A model generated the notes under the pieces. It was not told the origin of the DNA, did no database searches, and saw nothing but the letters and a program-made list of their open reading frames with translations. A stretch of DNA of 64,000 nt from Pterois miles (taxonomy: Eukaryota > Chordata > Actinopteri > Perciformes > Scorpaenidae), in the NCBI GenBank assembly GCA_947000775.1, contig CAMQGK010000144.1, positions 15,158,001 through 15,222,000 on the forward strand. Direction: 5' to 3'. Positions 10,255 to 21,539 of the stretch are shown here, piece after piece. The translations under genes were made by a program, and so were the position numbers. The first letter of the stretch is position 1. Each line of letters begins with the position of its first letter.

Positions 10255-10680
10255 AGCATCCCTAACCTCTGGCCCTGCCTGCACACCTGTCAGTCAACAA
10301 CATCTGCAAGCTGTTGCCATGGAAATGGCAGGGGACAAAATGTGGAGCACAGGGACAGGCAGGACCGGCGGAGACAACACCAATCAATCAGCTGATCAAT
10401 CATAATTGGAGCATTTGCATATTTGCCAAATATTCACAATCATGATTCATTTATGTAAATGTGGAGCAGGATATAGGCTCCAGGGAGAGAGAGGTCAGGA
10501 CTGAACCTAGACCTGTTGGTTGCTCAGAGATCAAATTAGAGCTTTATTTAGATTTATGCAGATGTTAACTGTAATGATATACGGTAGGCGCAGCGCCCTT
10601 GTGTGTCACTGAAGACATTAATATAACTACGGCGGGAGCTCTGAAACACTGTCTCACTGTTCACATACTGTGTGTTTAAA
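10255..10680. other. Unique-looking noncoding block with octamer motif
   Basis: I recognise no repeat here. It contains ATTTGCAT (10413-10420, the POU octamer), the near-octamer atgtaaat soon after, and gatcaatcataatt. Possible regulatory sequence by motif only; single motifs of this size are common in AT-rich DNA. Confidence 0.25.
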
Positions 10681-11058
10681 ATACAAGACTAACCGGTGAG
10701 CCTCATTTGTATTTGCAACCTAAAGGATTCATATATTCATGTTATTCCTAAGTTTGGACTCAGCAGTGACACAAACTCTTACATAGTCTGAAGAACTGGT
10801 CCTACATGGCTTCGTTACAGTGTCCGTAGTTGGTCTCACTGTTGAACTTTGCCAAAACTACTGGACATGGACCATTTTAAGGCTCAGCCTAGATTAAATT
10901 TTCTTTTGTGGTCACTAGGGGTGTCCGCGACTAAGAATTTACAATTAAAGTTTTGCCTATCGTCAACTCACTATCAATTATATTTATTATATTAAATGTA
11001 TTATATTGATTATTATTATATTATGTGTTTTTTTTCTTGGCTCATTGATCCCCCTTTA

Positions 11059-11571
11059 CCCCAGGTAGGGAATGAGCCTTTACCCCAAGTGAAGGAGTTC
11101 AAGTACCTCAGGGTCTTGTTCACAAGTGAGGGGACAATGGGACAAGAGACTGGCCAAAGAATCAGAGTAATGCATTCGCTTTACAACACCGCTGTGACGA
11201 AAAGAGAGCTGAGCCGGAAGGCAAAGCTCACGATTTTACCTGTCAGTCTTCGTTCCTACTCGCACCTATGGTCATGAGGGCTGGGTCATGACAGGAAGAA
11301 CTAGATTAGTGGTACAAGCGGCCATAGTGGGTTTTCTCAGGAGCGTGGCTGGTATCTTCCTTAGAGATAGGGTGAAAAGCTCAGCCATCCATGAGAGACT
11401 CGGAGTAGAGCTGCTGCTCCTTTGCGTTCCAAGCAGCCAGCTGAGGTGGTTCGGGCACCTGGTAAGGATGCCCCCTGGGTGCCTCCCTAGGCATGTCCTG
11501 CTGGGAGGAGGCCCTGGGGAAGATCCAGGACTAGGGGGACAGACTCTATTTCCACACTGGCCAGATTGATG
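11059..11571 (+). pseudogene. LINE reverse-transcriptase 3' ORF remnant
   Basis: Two adjoining frames join into the C-terminal part of a fish non-LTR retrotransposon ORF. About 11065-11240 gives VGNEPLPQVKEFKYLRVLF... and ...KRELSRKAKL. After a frameshift near 11240-11250, VPTRTYGHEGWVMTGRTR leads into 11288-11569 with FLRSVAGIFLRDRVKSS and QLRWFGHLVRMPPG. The GHE.W.MT..TR and LRW.GH..RM strings are conserved in this LINE type. The RT catalytic core (FADD) is missing upstream, so the copy is 5'-truncated, and no LINE tail is seen. The exact clade is not resolved. It is inactive. Confidence 0.85.
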
Positions 11572-13049
11572 ATGAGTGTGTGAGTGAGTGACTGATCCCC
11601 TTCTGTTTCAGCTTTATCAATAGAAAAACAGTAAAAGTGTTTAGGTGTTAGGCAGCTTGTTTGTTGTGCATAGTGTGTGCCTTTTGTGATTAATGTATGT
11701 GAAAAGGCAGTTGATGACAGCAGAGTGCCGACATGCAGTTTGACCAGGAATCTGAGCCCCCACCAACAATACGTGTTATCAAACTGACTGTTATAAAGCC
11801 AAAGGAAAAGGAGCGACAGGAGTGGTAACAAAATTCTTTGACCCTTAACTTGTGATCTCACTCGTGGTGACATGTAAATATGGCGAACATTTGGATTTGT
11901 AATATAGAGATATTATGTAAAAGAAGGTTGTGTGGACAGATTTTTTTTTTTTTAAACGGGGGGGAACATCTTAGTTTTTAGAAATACCTGCATATGTGTA
12001 GACAGGGCCTGAATCAGATGACAGACATGTATACAGATGGGGATTAACATGCTTATTACTGCACACTAAGTAGCCCTGAACTGTCATGTAGGTAGAGAGC
12101 AGTACACAGAGACTCACAGTGGCTCACACTGATGCTATTAAAATATTTTACTGAGTGCGTTTGGATTTTGTAGTGCTATTCACATGTTAGTGGATGTTGT
12201 GGCCTATTGTGAATGCAATATGCCGGGCAGTGATAAGATATAAATGCATGTGCAAGGTAGAGAAGAACACATAAGTGATGCATTAAATCCTGCCCTAAGA
12301 TGTAGATGTGGTTACTCTATTGAAATGTCTACATAATGTAATAATCTCTTTGCATGTTTTCTTATGTGCTTGCATGTCCACATTTTAAAAACAAATACGG
12401 AATTTGGCATGTGGGAGTGTGTGTGCCTCTATAAGCTTCAAGCGTGGTTACTGTCGAAGACATACCAAAAGGTTATTGGCTTCAAAATAGTTCAATATGT
12501 CAAATAAACACAGCTCAGTGAGCAGCTGGAGACCAGAGTGAGAGGAGAGAGAAGGACAGAGATGAAAAGGAAGATAGAACAGAGGCAAAGAGAGACTGGA
12601 TGAGGGAGGGGGAGAATCTTTGGACAGGGAGGATAAGAATAAGAGATGACTGAAAGAGAGGGAGGACTAGTTTGATGTAATAATCTATTTTTTCGGATTA
12701 CATTTTTGTTTTGTGTCACCACAAAGTGACACACTAAAGTTTGTCCTCATGAAACAGGCAGTGTGCTAGAAGCTTGGTGACTTAACTGTCAGTCATCAAA
12801 CTTGTTAGCTCAGTAGCTAACGGGACAATATTTATGTAAAGTTTATGCTAGGGTTGAACCAAAAGCCTCCAACAGCCTCCTCCATCTTGCAATGTCCTGC
12901 TGTCCGTTCAACCAGGAGGCTGTGTGTATTTGAGTGGCAAACCTAAGCTGAACTTGACAGTTTGCTCTCATGAGCGAATCCACTGATACCACTGCCAAAC
13001 TGATTTAATAAATAACTAAATAATAATAACACCTTGACACAAATTTGTC
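11572..13049. other. Unassigned spacer
   Basis: No gene or family recognised. It contains a purine-rich patch at about 12525-12665 and a T-run near 11940. Short minus-strand frames of Ser/Leu composition lie over the purine patch. Confidence 0.5.
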
Positions 13050-13947
13050 TCTAATTTCTTTAACACATTAACACAAATTGCAATTTTTAGGTTTTAATAA
13101 GCTCAGTTGTAAAGCTACAGTGAAGATACTGGTATCATATGAAACTAACTTGTCACAAGGGAGGCTAAATAACGCTCCAAAACTTACTTTGGGTGAAGTA
13201 AAACTGGCATGGCCATTTTCTTGACCTCTGACCTCAAAATATGTGAATGAAAATGGGTTCTATGGGTACCCACAAATCTCCCCTTCGCAGACATGCCCAC
13301 TTGATGATAATCACATAAGCCATAGTTAGACAACTGTTGTTGCCTGTTATGATTTGAGCATATTTTTATGCTAAATGCAGTACCTGTAAGGGTTTCTAGA
13401 CAATATTGTCATTGTTTTGTGTTGTTAATTTATATCCAGTATAGTTTATATCAAGTGACTATATACATACATTTGCTTAAAGCAAGCATAATTGCCCATT
13501 ACTATGTTGATATGGGGGCGGCAGTAGCTCAGTCCGTAAGGACTTGGGTTAGGACACGGACGTCAAGGGTTCAAGACCCCCATGGACCAAGACCAACTGG
13601 TTGCTGGAGAGGTGCCAGTTTACCTCTTGGGCACTGCCGAGGTGCCCGTGAGCAAGGCACCAAACAAACAAACAAAACCAAACCCCCAACTGCTCTGGGC
13701 GCTTGTCAGGAGCAGCCCCCCCACTCTGACATCTCTCCATTGACATGTATATGTACTGTGTGAACAACAGAGTGTAAAACTGAATTTCCCCACTGTGGGA
13801 CTAATAAAGGAATATCTTTCTTTCTTTTCTATAAGAGTGTTAAATGCTTGATAAATCTCCCTTTAAGGTACATTTTGAAGAGATTCATTAACCATGGACA
13901 ATTATGCAATTAATCACGCTTATATATTTAATCGATTGACGGCCCTA
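13050..13947 (+). mobile_element. Family A element, interrupted by a SINE
   Basis: A long copy of a dispersed non-autonomous element. Landmarks in order: 'ttctttaacacattaacaca', tacagtgaagatactgg, gacctctgacctca, aaaatgggttctatgggtac, gatttgagcatatttttatg, gggtttctagacaatatt, atctccctttaaggta and the end 'aatcgattgacggccct'. The same order occurs at 26622-27186. Bases 13514-13829 are an inserted SINE. No transposase is encoded. The ends suggest a DNA-transposon origin (inference from memory of fish repeats). Confidence 0.85.
13514..13829 (+). mobile_element. tRNA-derived SINE nested in family A
   Basis: It starts gggggcggcagtagctcagt. The A box tagctcagtccgtaagg is at 13525-13541 and the B-box-like ggttcaagacc at 13568-13578, followed by a tRNA-unrelated body and the tail ctgtgggactaataaagg plus a (TTTC)n run. 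The host element resumes at 13831. The paralogue at 27.09 kb reads straight through (catgttgataagag), giving the empty site. Only a trivial target duplication (about 3 bases, ata) is evident. Confidence 0.9.
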
Positions 13948-14061
13948 ATCAAAAGTAAAAATACTCATCATGCTGATCCTTGTTCTCTTACTATGTATTA
14001 TTGCATTAGTTAATTTTAACTACTTTATATACAATTGGATGATTGATCCCCTAACAGTAAC

Positions 14062-14082
14062 AATAATAATAATAATAATAAT
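14062..14082. repeat. (AAT)n microsatellite
   Basis: Short AAT run in AT-rich sequence. Confidence 0.8.
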
Positions 14083-14134
14083 ATTTTAAATGTATCATAC
14101 GTTGTGTATTTACAATCATAATCTGAAAAGCAAT

Positions 14135-14245
14135 GAGTACATTATTTGCCTGTGAAATGTAGCAGAGCAAGTATAAAGCAGCATGAAATGGATAGACTTA
14201 AATGCAAGTACATGTACAATAAATGTATTTAGTTACTTTAAATCA
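14135..14245 (-). repeat. Family G fragment
   Basis: Words such as agcaagtataaagcagcatg, gcaagtacatgtacaataaa and atttagttacttta match the minus-orientation end of the family G copy at 37.6-38.2 kb. The fragment is diverged. Confidence 0.5.
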
Positions 14246-14538
14246 ACTAACATACATAGTTAAACCCACACCATTTTGACATTTCTGTTGCTTGTGAGAG
14301 GCCAGGTGTCCTTTTTTTCTGTTTTTCTAATCTCTGAGTAAGTAACAGAGATGCATTAAGGTCTTTATACCTCCCAAATCCAACCACAGATTAACATCGA
14401 TAGGCAGTATAAAGGCGACCTGGGTTGTCATAGTCACCAAGGCTGAACACAAAAAGACTGAAAACTCAAACTAAACTCCGAGAAAAAAAAAAAAACGTAA
14501 GGAGAAGTCCTGTGTTGTTGCAGTCATCTTGAGGTCTG

Positions 14539-14540
<2 letters not shown>

Positions 14541-14599
<59 letters not shown>
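14541..14599. repeat. (TG)n microsatellite
   Basis: About thirty uninterrupted TG units. Confidence 0.95.
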
Positions 14600-14601
<2 letters not shown>

Positions 14602-15262
14602 ATGCCTGTGGGTCAGTGTGCCAGAGTAATGAGAGTCTGTGTGACTCACACAGTGTGGTGTCTGTCAAGTCTCAGCGACAGCCATAATACCACCTGTTTA
14701 TCAGAGCTTTGATAAATGACAGTTTAACACCAAATATGTCAAAACAGAAGGATTAACGCTTTGAAACGGAATCAGAGGGGCAGAGTTTAGGACCAGGCAA
14801 TCTTTAACACCTGCGGTACAAAACAAACTGTTAGGCAGTTTATGTCTTAAGTGAGAAAATAACAGATTGTGTAATTTTGCTCTTTCGTCATTTGGAAAAA
14901 AGTGAGATCTATTCCAGAAACAGTCATCTGTCATTTTAAGAAAACATTGCAGTGTATTCAACACACTCTCAAGACATTTTGTTTATATGATAAAACCAAA
15001 GTAGATAAAAGCAGATATATATTTTAAGCTGGTTATTCCTTTTTACTTTACTTTACTTATTTAGGATCCCTATTAGTTATTACTGTTGTCACAACTACTC
15101 TTCCTTAGGTCGTCACAAAAGGAAAATACCTTCAAAGATATTCTTTACAATCCACAACATCAACAAAACTTAAATAAATAAAAACAAGAGAAAGTAATAG
15201 ATCTTTCACAATCATGATGTCACATTAATAGTACATGAGTCAGTCAAATAATAGATAAAGAT

Positions 15263-15435
15263 TAGGGCTGTATATTAATTAGAATATTTAAGCACAATAA
15301 TCACATGATTGTCCATAGTTCAATGTCATTAATCCGAGTACTCCAGCCTTAAAACTGAGCCCACTACACTATTAAAACTGCAAGTTATTAGCAGAGACAA
15401 ACGCATTACTATTGTGTTAACATTGACAGTCCTAA
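15263..15435 (-). mobile_element. Family A, internally deleted copy
   Basis: Both termini are present: agggctgtatattaatt at the left and aacattgacagtccta at the right. Only about 170 bases lie between them, including the 'catgattgtccatagttcaa' and 'ccttaaaactgagccc' landmarks. A MITE-sized deletion derivative. Confidence 0.75.
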
Positions 15436-15620
15436 TATCTAGTAAAATAGGTATAGGTACGTACAAGTATAGATAACTTCACAGTACTACTAATGTACAG
15501 TTGAGCATTACCTTAGTTAGCACCACAAATATAATCAACCTTCACATACCATATATAGCCTAAACTGACATATTTAATAATTACTGTTAATTTTTCTTAA
15601 AAACGGATCCTATTGGTAAT

Positions 15621-16041
15621 CCGAGTTAAATGTATCCATCCATCGTCAACCGCTTATCCCGTTGGGTACGCGGGTGGCTGGAGCCGATCCCAGCTGGCAT
15701 AGGGCGAAGGGAGGGTTCACCCTGGACAGGTCGCCAGTCCATCGCAGGGCACATAGAGACAGACAACATAGAGACAGACAACCATTCACACTCACATCCA
15801 CACCTACGGGCAATTTAGAGTCATCAGTTAACCTAAACAGCATGTCTTTGGACGGTGGGAGGAAGCCGGAGTACCCGGAGAGAACCCACGCTTACACGGG
15901 GAGAACATGCAAACTCCACACAGAAGAGCCGCAAGCTGGAATCGAACCTGCGACCCTCTTGCTGTGAGGCGACAGCGCTAACCACTACACAACCACTACA
16001 CTAACCACTACAGCTAACCGTGCAGCCCCGAGTTAAATGTA
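15621..16041 (-). mobile_element. SINE-like element with perfect 14-bp target duplication
   Basis: The 14-mer ccgagttaaatgta occurs at 15621-15634 and again at 16028-16041, directly flanking the element. On the minus strand the head ggctgcacggttagctgtag leads to a tRNA-like stretch with a B-box-like ggttcgattcc (complement of about 15941-15951), then a body with agtttgcatgttctccccgt and ccctaaattgcccgtagg-type words, ending in a ggatggata tail. The head has an internal expansion of a taaccactac unit (about 15979-16015), and agagacagacaac is duplicated near 15755-15782. The family resembles the vertebrate 'Mermaid' SINE-like repeats (from memory). The intact duplication marks it as a clear insertion. 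Confidence 0.9.
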
Positions 16042-16799
16042 GTGATAGTTTATTCCAGTTTAACATAGCCTAATACATTACAGTTTTTTTTAAAGCATTG
16101 GTTTTAGGTAACATGAAGCATCCTATGAATGCATGTCTGGTGTTATAATAATTTCTATGCTATGTTGCACACCTACATATACAGGGATTAATTGTAAGAG
16201 ACACTGAAAACCTGATCACACGAACAACCACTCCTACGCAGAGCTACACATGGAAGCATCTCTCATCAACACATACTGAGGAGAAGAACTGAGAAGTGAC
16301 CTTGCTTAGACAAACAATATAAAGAAGCAAGAGAAATGTTGTGGTTATGTGTAAAGGCTGTATGGAGAGCGAATGCATTTCTCTACTTCGAGTGTAGCTT
16401 CAGGCATTCAGGAATTTGACTTCCTCTGGAGCAGGGACGATGTTGGGCCACAGTGCCGTCACTGCTGTAAATACTGGGAAGCAAACCAGCAACCTTTTAA
16501 TTACAAGATCCAGTTCAAGTCTCTTCTATCTGGTTTAATTTTTGGCAGAAGTTGCAGCATCTATTCCCTCAACCAGTGAGTGCATGTGAGTGTGTGTGAG
16601 TGGGTGGGTGCACACGTGGTACCTGTGTGTGAAAGCATGCAGAGAATCATAGGTCACGCATAGGGAGGATGAGTAAGCTTCCTGAGTGCATTTGGTGTGT
16701 GTGTTTACCTGGGAGTGTGTGTCTGGGCAAGGACATCATAGTAATAGTATCAGATAAAAATCTCATATCCAAATTTTGATGATTTTTAGCCAACATGGC
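16042..16799. other. Unassigned spacer
   Basis: No recognised gene or repeat. GT-rich words near 16570-16730. Confidence 0.45.
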
Positions 16800-16945
16800 T
16801 CTGATGATGGCAACCAAATAATCAAATATCTGCGAAACTAATGTCGTCCTCATCAGCCTCAGCATGCTAACGCACTAAACTAAGATGATCAGTATGGTAA
16901 ACATTAATCATGCTTAGAATTAGCATGTTAGCATTTGCCCTTTTC
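16800..16945 (+). repeat. Dispersed repeat H, copy 1
   Basis: Holds cctcatcagcctcagcatgc, actaaactaagatgatc, tatggtaaacatta and tagcatgttagcattt. The same order recurs at 63770-63905. It belongs to the 'agcatgttagcat' type of dispersed fish repeat. Confidence 0.6.
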
Positions 16946-17445
16946 ACTGGATACATTTCGACATGTCACAGGTGCAAATAATCAAACGAATGCTTCCATT
17001 TAGCCGCCTCAGTTTCAGAGTCCTGGTATTGTGCATACATGCAGTTACTGGGTCACTTGAATATTACAAAAGAAGCTAGCAAAGCTACACCTCCACCATT
17101 TTGGACTGAAAGCAACTACCGGATGCCAGTAAAGCATTCACCTACAAAGTGCCATACAAAAGTGAAACATTACTTTTATTATATTGTCATATTTAATCCT
17201 GTGCTGAACAGCAAAAATATCATAGATATGCATACTATTATAACTATTTACTTCTTATTTACCGTATTTTCCGGACTATAAGGCACAAGCATAAGCTTCG
17301 AAGCCGCACCGCTGGATGGATTGTCGGAGCATTACGGTAACAGTAGTCAGGCGCCCCGCGGAGTAATACGTACTGTTACTGTGCTTCGACATATAGGCAC
17401 CGTAACATTATTATGTGTGTATAAGGAGCCCAAAATGGCAAAGAA

Positions 17446-17972
17446 ATGTTTCTGCCTGGCGTCATCATCAAGGCTAACTCAAATGGCTGGATGGACGAGG
17501 AGAAGATGAGTGAGTGGCTGAGAGAAATTTATGTCAAGAGACCGAATGTTTTTTTTCCACAACTCTCCGTCCCTATTGATCTGCGACTCCATGCTGCCCA
17601 TCTCACCGACACTGTCAAAACCCAAGTGAACTAATTCGGAGCTTGCCGTCATTCCGGGTGGATTAACTAAAGAACTCCAACCGCTAGATGTTGCTGTCAA
17701 CAGGTCGTTCAAAGTTAAACTGCGAGCTGCGTTGGATAACAGAAGGCGAACACACATTCACCAAGACAGGGAGGCAACGCCGGGCGAGTTACTCCACTAT
17801 CTGCCAATGAATCACGAAGGCAGGAATCATCACTGAACAGCTAAGTAACAGCAACGAGACTGACTCGGATAATGATGAGACGGATTCGGGCGTGCTTGAT
17901 GCCGAAGTCGCCAAACTGTTTAACTCAGACACTGATGATGAAGGATTTGATGGATTTGTGGACGAGGAATGA
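17446..17972 (+). pseudogene. Pogo-type DDE transposase, C-terminal half, frameshifted
   Basis: Four frame segments read in order. First, 17446-17545 gives LPGVIIKANSNGWMDEEKM and SEWLREIYVKRP. Second, after the T8 run at 17549-17556 the frame shifts to give FFHNSPSLLICDSM, whose Asp codon at 17585-17587 is at the position of the second catalytic Asp; the frame then shifts again to AAHLTDTVKTQVN. Third, 17636-17836 gives SELAVIPGGLTKELQPLDV with Asp at 17687-17689 (third catalytic position) and NRSFKVKLRAALDN. Fourth, 17823-17972 gives an acidic tail ETDSDNDETDSG...DDEGFDGFVDEE and a stop. The N-terminal HTH/CENP-B-like DNA-binding half is absent. It is a fossil, and host use as a gene is unlikely given the breaks. 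Confidence 0.85.
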
Positions 17973-18186
17973 ACTGAAAAAAACTGAAAGTAAGCGTATT
18001 GCATTGTTTTGTATTTTGTGTATTCCAACTAAAAAATGTTTATTAAGTTTAAGTTATTAAGTTATTGAAATTATTGAGTTGTTAAATTAATAGAATCAAG
18101 TTTTACTTATCTGACCATTTTGTTTCGCTTAATTCGCCTTATAATCTGGTGCACCTTATATTAAAAAAAGACAGTGATATTGATAG

Positions 18187-18187
<1 letters not shown>

Positions 18188-18224
<37 letters not shown>
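18188..18224. repeat. (TTA)n microsatellite
   Basis: A clean TTA run inside the 3' part of the pogo element. Confidence 0.95.
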
Positions 18225-18262
18225 CATATATTAATAGTGCACCTTATAATCCGTTATTTTCA

Positions 18263-19822
18263 TGTCAAAGACCTCCAAAGTGGATGTCCAATAGACCACA
18301 GACCATGGATAAAAGGTTGCGTCCTGTGCTTTTGCCCTGCCTGTTAGTAAATAGCCTGCAACTACAACTACAACTAGCACTACTAGCTAATAGCCGGTTG
18401 TTTGGGAACAGAGACGTTAATACATCGTGGTTAACAACGTTAACACACCGTGGTACAGGCTTACAGCATATAGCTCATGGGTGTATTTTAAGCTAATAAA
18501 AGTTTTTTTTTTTTTTTTTTTTATAACTTTATTTCTAACAACTAAAATTAAATAACAATAACAAATATAAAAAAAATCCAAACAGTTATTACCATTTGAT
18601 AATTGTATTAGTCTACCTCCAAAGTTCAAAATTAATCCTCAAATCGATCTGAAATATACTGTTTTGTCCAATAGTGACTAATAATGATATAAAAAAAGTG
18701 ATGAATTACTGCCAGTATATCCATTACTACAGCCGCATATAGCTAGCAAGAAGCTAACAGAACCGGATGTCATATGAGCGTGCTTATACTGAGGAAAATA
18801 ACTCTGGAATCTGCTATTAGCTAATTTTATAACTTTTAGGACGTGACAATTTAAATGAGAGATATTCAAGTGTTCGTCCTGGGAAGCTGATTTACCTCAA
18901 AAAAAAAAAAAAAAAAAAATCCTCTGATTTATAGACATCTCTTCACACATCCATATCCACAGACTCATTTGTGTTTTCAGTCCAAAATGGCGGTGCAGTT
19001 GTTGTCAGAAAAGCACCTGGACTGGGTCTCTTTGCTTCTATACTCTTTGATACAACAGAGCAGTCATTAATGAAATTATTAACAACTGTGTTGTTCCATC
19101 TATGACTATAAGTCGTTGCTGTGAAAAAATTTAAATTAAAATATCATGTTAGCATTGTCATTGTGGTCACACACCAAGGACCGTAAAAGAATCTGACAAA
19201 GTCTGATACAACTGCTGACCCAGCATTGTATTGTGGGTCATGTTCATTTATATTACATATTACAAATAACTATTTAATGACTGAAATGTTTTATTGTTGA
19301 TGTCTTTTACAGGCTAGCATTTTTTGATAATACAAATGTCATTGAGTTCGTAAAAAAATGATTCGTTGCTACATGTGAGTCCACAATAAGTGCAAAGGAT
19401 TTTGGTTGCATGCATAGTTGTACAAATTAGGTAAGTCAGTCAGTGTATATACTAATTAGCAATTTGAGCGCATTCATTATTCATTCAAAGAAATTATTTA
19501 GCAAAATATTTACCCAAGATGCCTGCAAGGCTCTGTGATATTCTCAAATAGAGCTGATTTAAAATGAATAAAACAGATTTCTTAACAACACAGCACTGCT
19601 ACTTTCAATACTTTGTACTATATGTTTGCTTACTGTAGAGAGGACAGTAAGTGTCTTGGCAACCAAGGGCGTCCGAAGGGGGCGCTGAAGAGCACAAGCA
19701 GATGCTGACAGGACAGAGAGAATGCTGACAGACAGGCTGATGCTGAGTGTCCATCTGCTGAAGCCTCTCTCCTCTTCACCCTCATTTTCCAGTGATAGCA
19801 TCTCACTCTCCGAATGTCTCTG

Positions 19823-19824
<2 letters not shown>
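18263..19824. other. Unassigned spacer with homopolymer runs
   Basis: Contains a T-run at about 18505-18522 and an A-run at about 18899-18919, both possible decayed retroelement tails, but no body is identified. Otherwise no gene or known repeat. Confidence 0.45.

Positions 19825-19882
<58 letters not shown>
19825..19882. repeat. (CA)n microsatellite
   Basis: Uninterrupted CA. The His/Thr- and Cys/Val-rich frames over it (for example 19559-19942 minus) are artefacts. Confidence 0.95.
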
Positions 19883-19889
<7 letters not shown>

Positions 19890-20404
19890 GATCTTTCGCT
19901 TCTCTTTTCTATCCATCTATCACTCTGTCTCTGTGAAAACACAGGCTGTGTACTGCTAAGAAGAAAAGCATACAGTAGATCCCACCTGTGCTGTGACTCA
20001 CAAGCTCACCTACACATGACATGCTGTCAAAGCCACTATTCACATGCATTGAACATTTCCTTGACCCCCGAGCAAACAGTGGTGACAACGTCTCTGTGTG
20101 TGTTTTTATCTGTTTAATATTCCATAAAGTCCAGTTCTAACATCACCATGGGGAACCAGTGATATTAATCTGAGGGTGTGCATTCTTTCTAAATGACTAC
20201 AGGACGCAGCAAAATGAGCACTGGCCTGGTAACGTCAGTATTTAAGATGTCAACTTTTTGTCAAATAATCGCAATCCGTTGGGTTCTCTTGAGGGGTCAA
20301 GTGAATCTGTACCAATTTTCAGCCTCAAGTTCAACTATGGTGACGTGTAAATCTGTGATGTTGACCAATGACACGCTGTGTGCAATTGTTGCCGAAAACT
20401 CAAA

Positions 20405-20655
20405 ATGTCAAAAGCTTTTGATACCAAATCAAAGCATGGCTTTTTCTATGGTGTTCCTCAAGGTCTTGGCACCTTAACATGGTATTGTGGAGGGATTATT
20501 GATCATTTTTTATCAATTCTCAATAGGTAAAAATGGTTAAATCTACCACCAAATCTGCGTAACAAATGTATCAACCCAAAAATTGGTGCAATAACTTTTG
20601 AGACATTATAGAGAGTGAGGATGGCCATCATATACTTTGATCATAATGTTCTAAA
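20405..20655 (+). repeat. Dispersed repeat E1, copy 1
   Basis: Holds ctatggtgttcctcaaggtc, gagggattattgatcatttt, aggtaaaaatggttaaat, atcaacccaaaaattgg and ggatggccatcatata. The same order recurs at 50320-50570. Confidence 0.75.
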
Positions 20656-20689
20656 CCAGCTATTCTCAACCACCGGGCACCGGCAGGCT

Positions 20690-20997
20690 TCAGAGTGCCA
20701 CCTAGTGGGCCGCAGAGGTACTGCTGCTATTCTGTCTTTCAGAGGTTGTAGCGGGATCAGTTTTAAAGCTACAGTGAAGCTACTGGCATCATATGAAGCT
20801 GGAAAAGCAAAGGAATCCATTGGTCCCGATGCCATGCTAGCTTGTTGGGAAGGAGGCTAAATAATGCTCCAAAATTACACTACATTTTGGTGAGCAAAAC
20901 TGGCATGGCCATGTTCAAAGGGGACTCTTGACCTCTGACCTCAACGTGAGCAAATGAAAATGGGTTCTATGGGTACCCAAGAGTCTCCCTTGTCTCG
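20690..20997 (+). mobile_element. Family A partial copy
   Basis: Begins at ctgctattctgtctttcaga and runs through agctacagtgaagctactgg, aaggaatccattggtcc, gacctctgacctcaa and gggttctatgggtaccca. It stops abruptly after 'gagtctcccttgtc', losing the second half and the terminal end. Confidence 0.8.
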
Positions 20998-21373
20998 TGT
21001 GCAGTGACACAAAATGGAGCATTTTTTAAATGAAAAAGTGATGTTGGAGACATCCCAGCACCAGTGATGAGGAAATATGACCCTGAACACTTTGGATTCC
21101 TAATAGCAGGCAGTGATGGGTGTGGGTCATTACACCTGACAGTGGCATAACACATGTTTATAGCTCAGTTTGTTTTTTACTTCATATGGTGGTCCTCTGG
21201 GTTTTTTTTTTTTTTTTTTTTAAACAATCAGAAGTGGGCCTCAAGTTACAAAAGGTTGCCGTTAACACTTGTACATTATATTGTATGTATCATTATAAAT
21301 AATTAATTATATAATTATAAATAATTAATTCATTTGTGCTTATTTCTGATTTATGACTAGAACAAGCTATCAC

Positions 21374-21535
21374 ATAGTGCTGAGCTGCATCGCCATTCAA
21401 TCTTCAGGTTCCCAGCTTTCAGATAACACCACTTCTATGTGATATCTGCTGTTGACCTGCTATCTCCCCCTAAAGACCCCCTGTACCCCCTAAAAATACA
21501 AAAATGGATCTATTGTGGGTCTCAGATGGTTAAAG
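21374..21535 (+). repeat. Dispersed repeat E2, copy 1
   Basis: Shares gagctgcat, tcttcaggttccc, agctttc and caccacttctatgtga with 50632-50810. Confidence 0.65.
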
Positions 21536-21539
21536 GCTA

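Larger units (their letters stand above)
17260..18262 (+). mobile_element. Decayed pogo-like (Tc1/mariner superfamily) transposon
   Basis: The left end ta|ccgtattttccggactat (from 17260) and the right end caccttataatccgttattt (about 18238-18257) are imperfect inverted termini of the 'ccgtattttccggactataaggc' type, with a TA at the left junction. A second internal right-end-like copy, aattcgccttataatct, lies at about 18128-18145. Between them are transposase pieces in several frames (17446-17972), an AT-rich 3' region and a (TTA)n array at 18188-18224. TA-targeting, DDE-type cut-and-paste elements of the pogo/Tigger group have this architecture. This copy is too frameshifted and deleted to be active. 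Confidence 0.85.

Noticed and set aside
13514..13600. tRNA gene
   Set aside because: Pol III boxes are present but there is no cloverleaf with acceptor stem pairing that I can see, and the unit continues into a SINE body and tail. The same applies to the heads at 3.9, 6.6, 16.0, 23.5 and 62.0 kb.
17446..17972. Domesticated pogo-derived host gene
   Set aside because: At least three frameshifts, loss of the DNA-binding half and retained transposon ends argue for a dead element.
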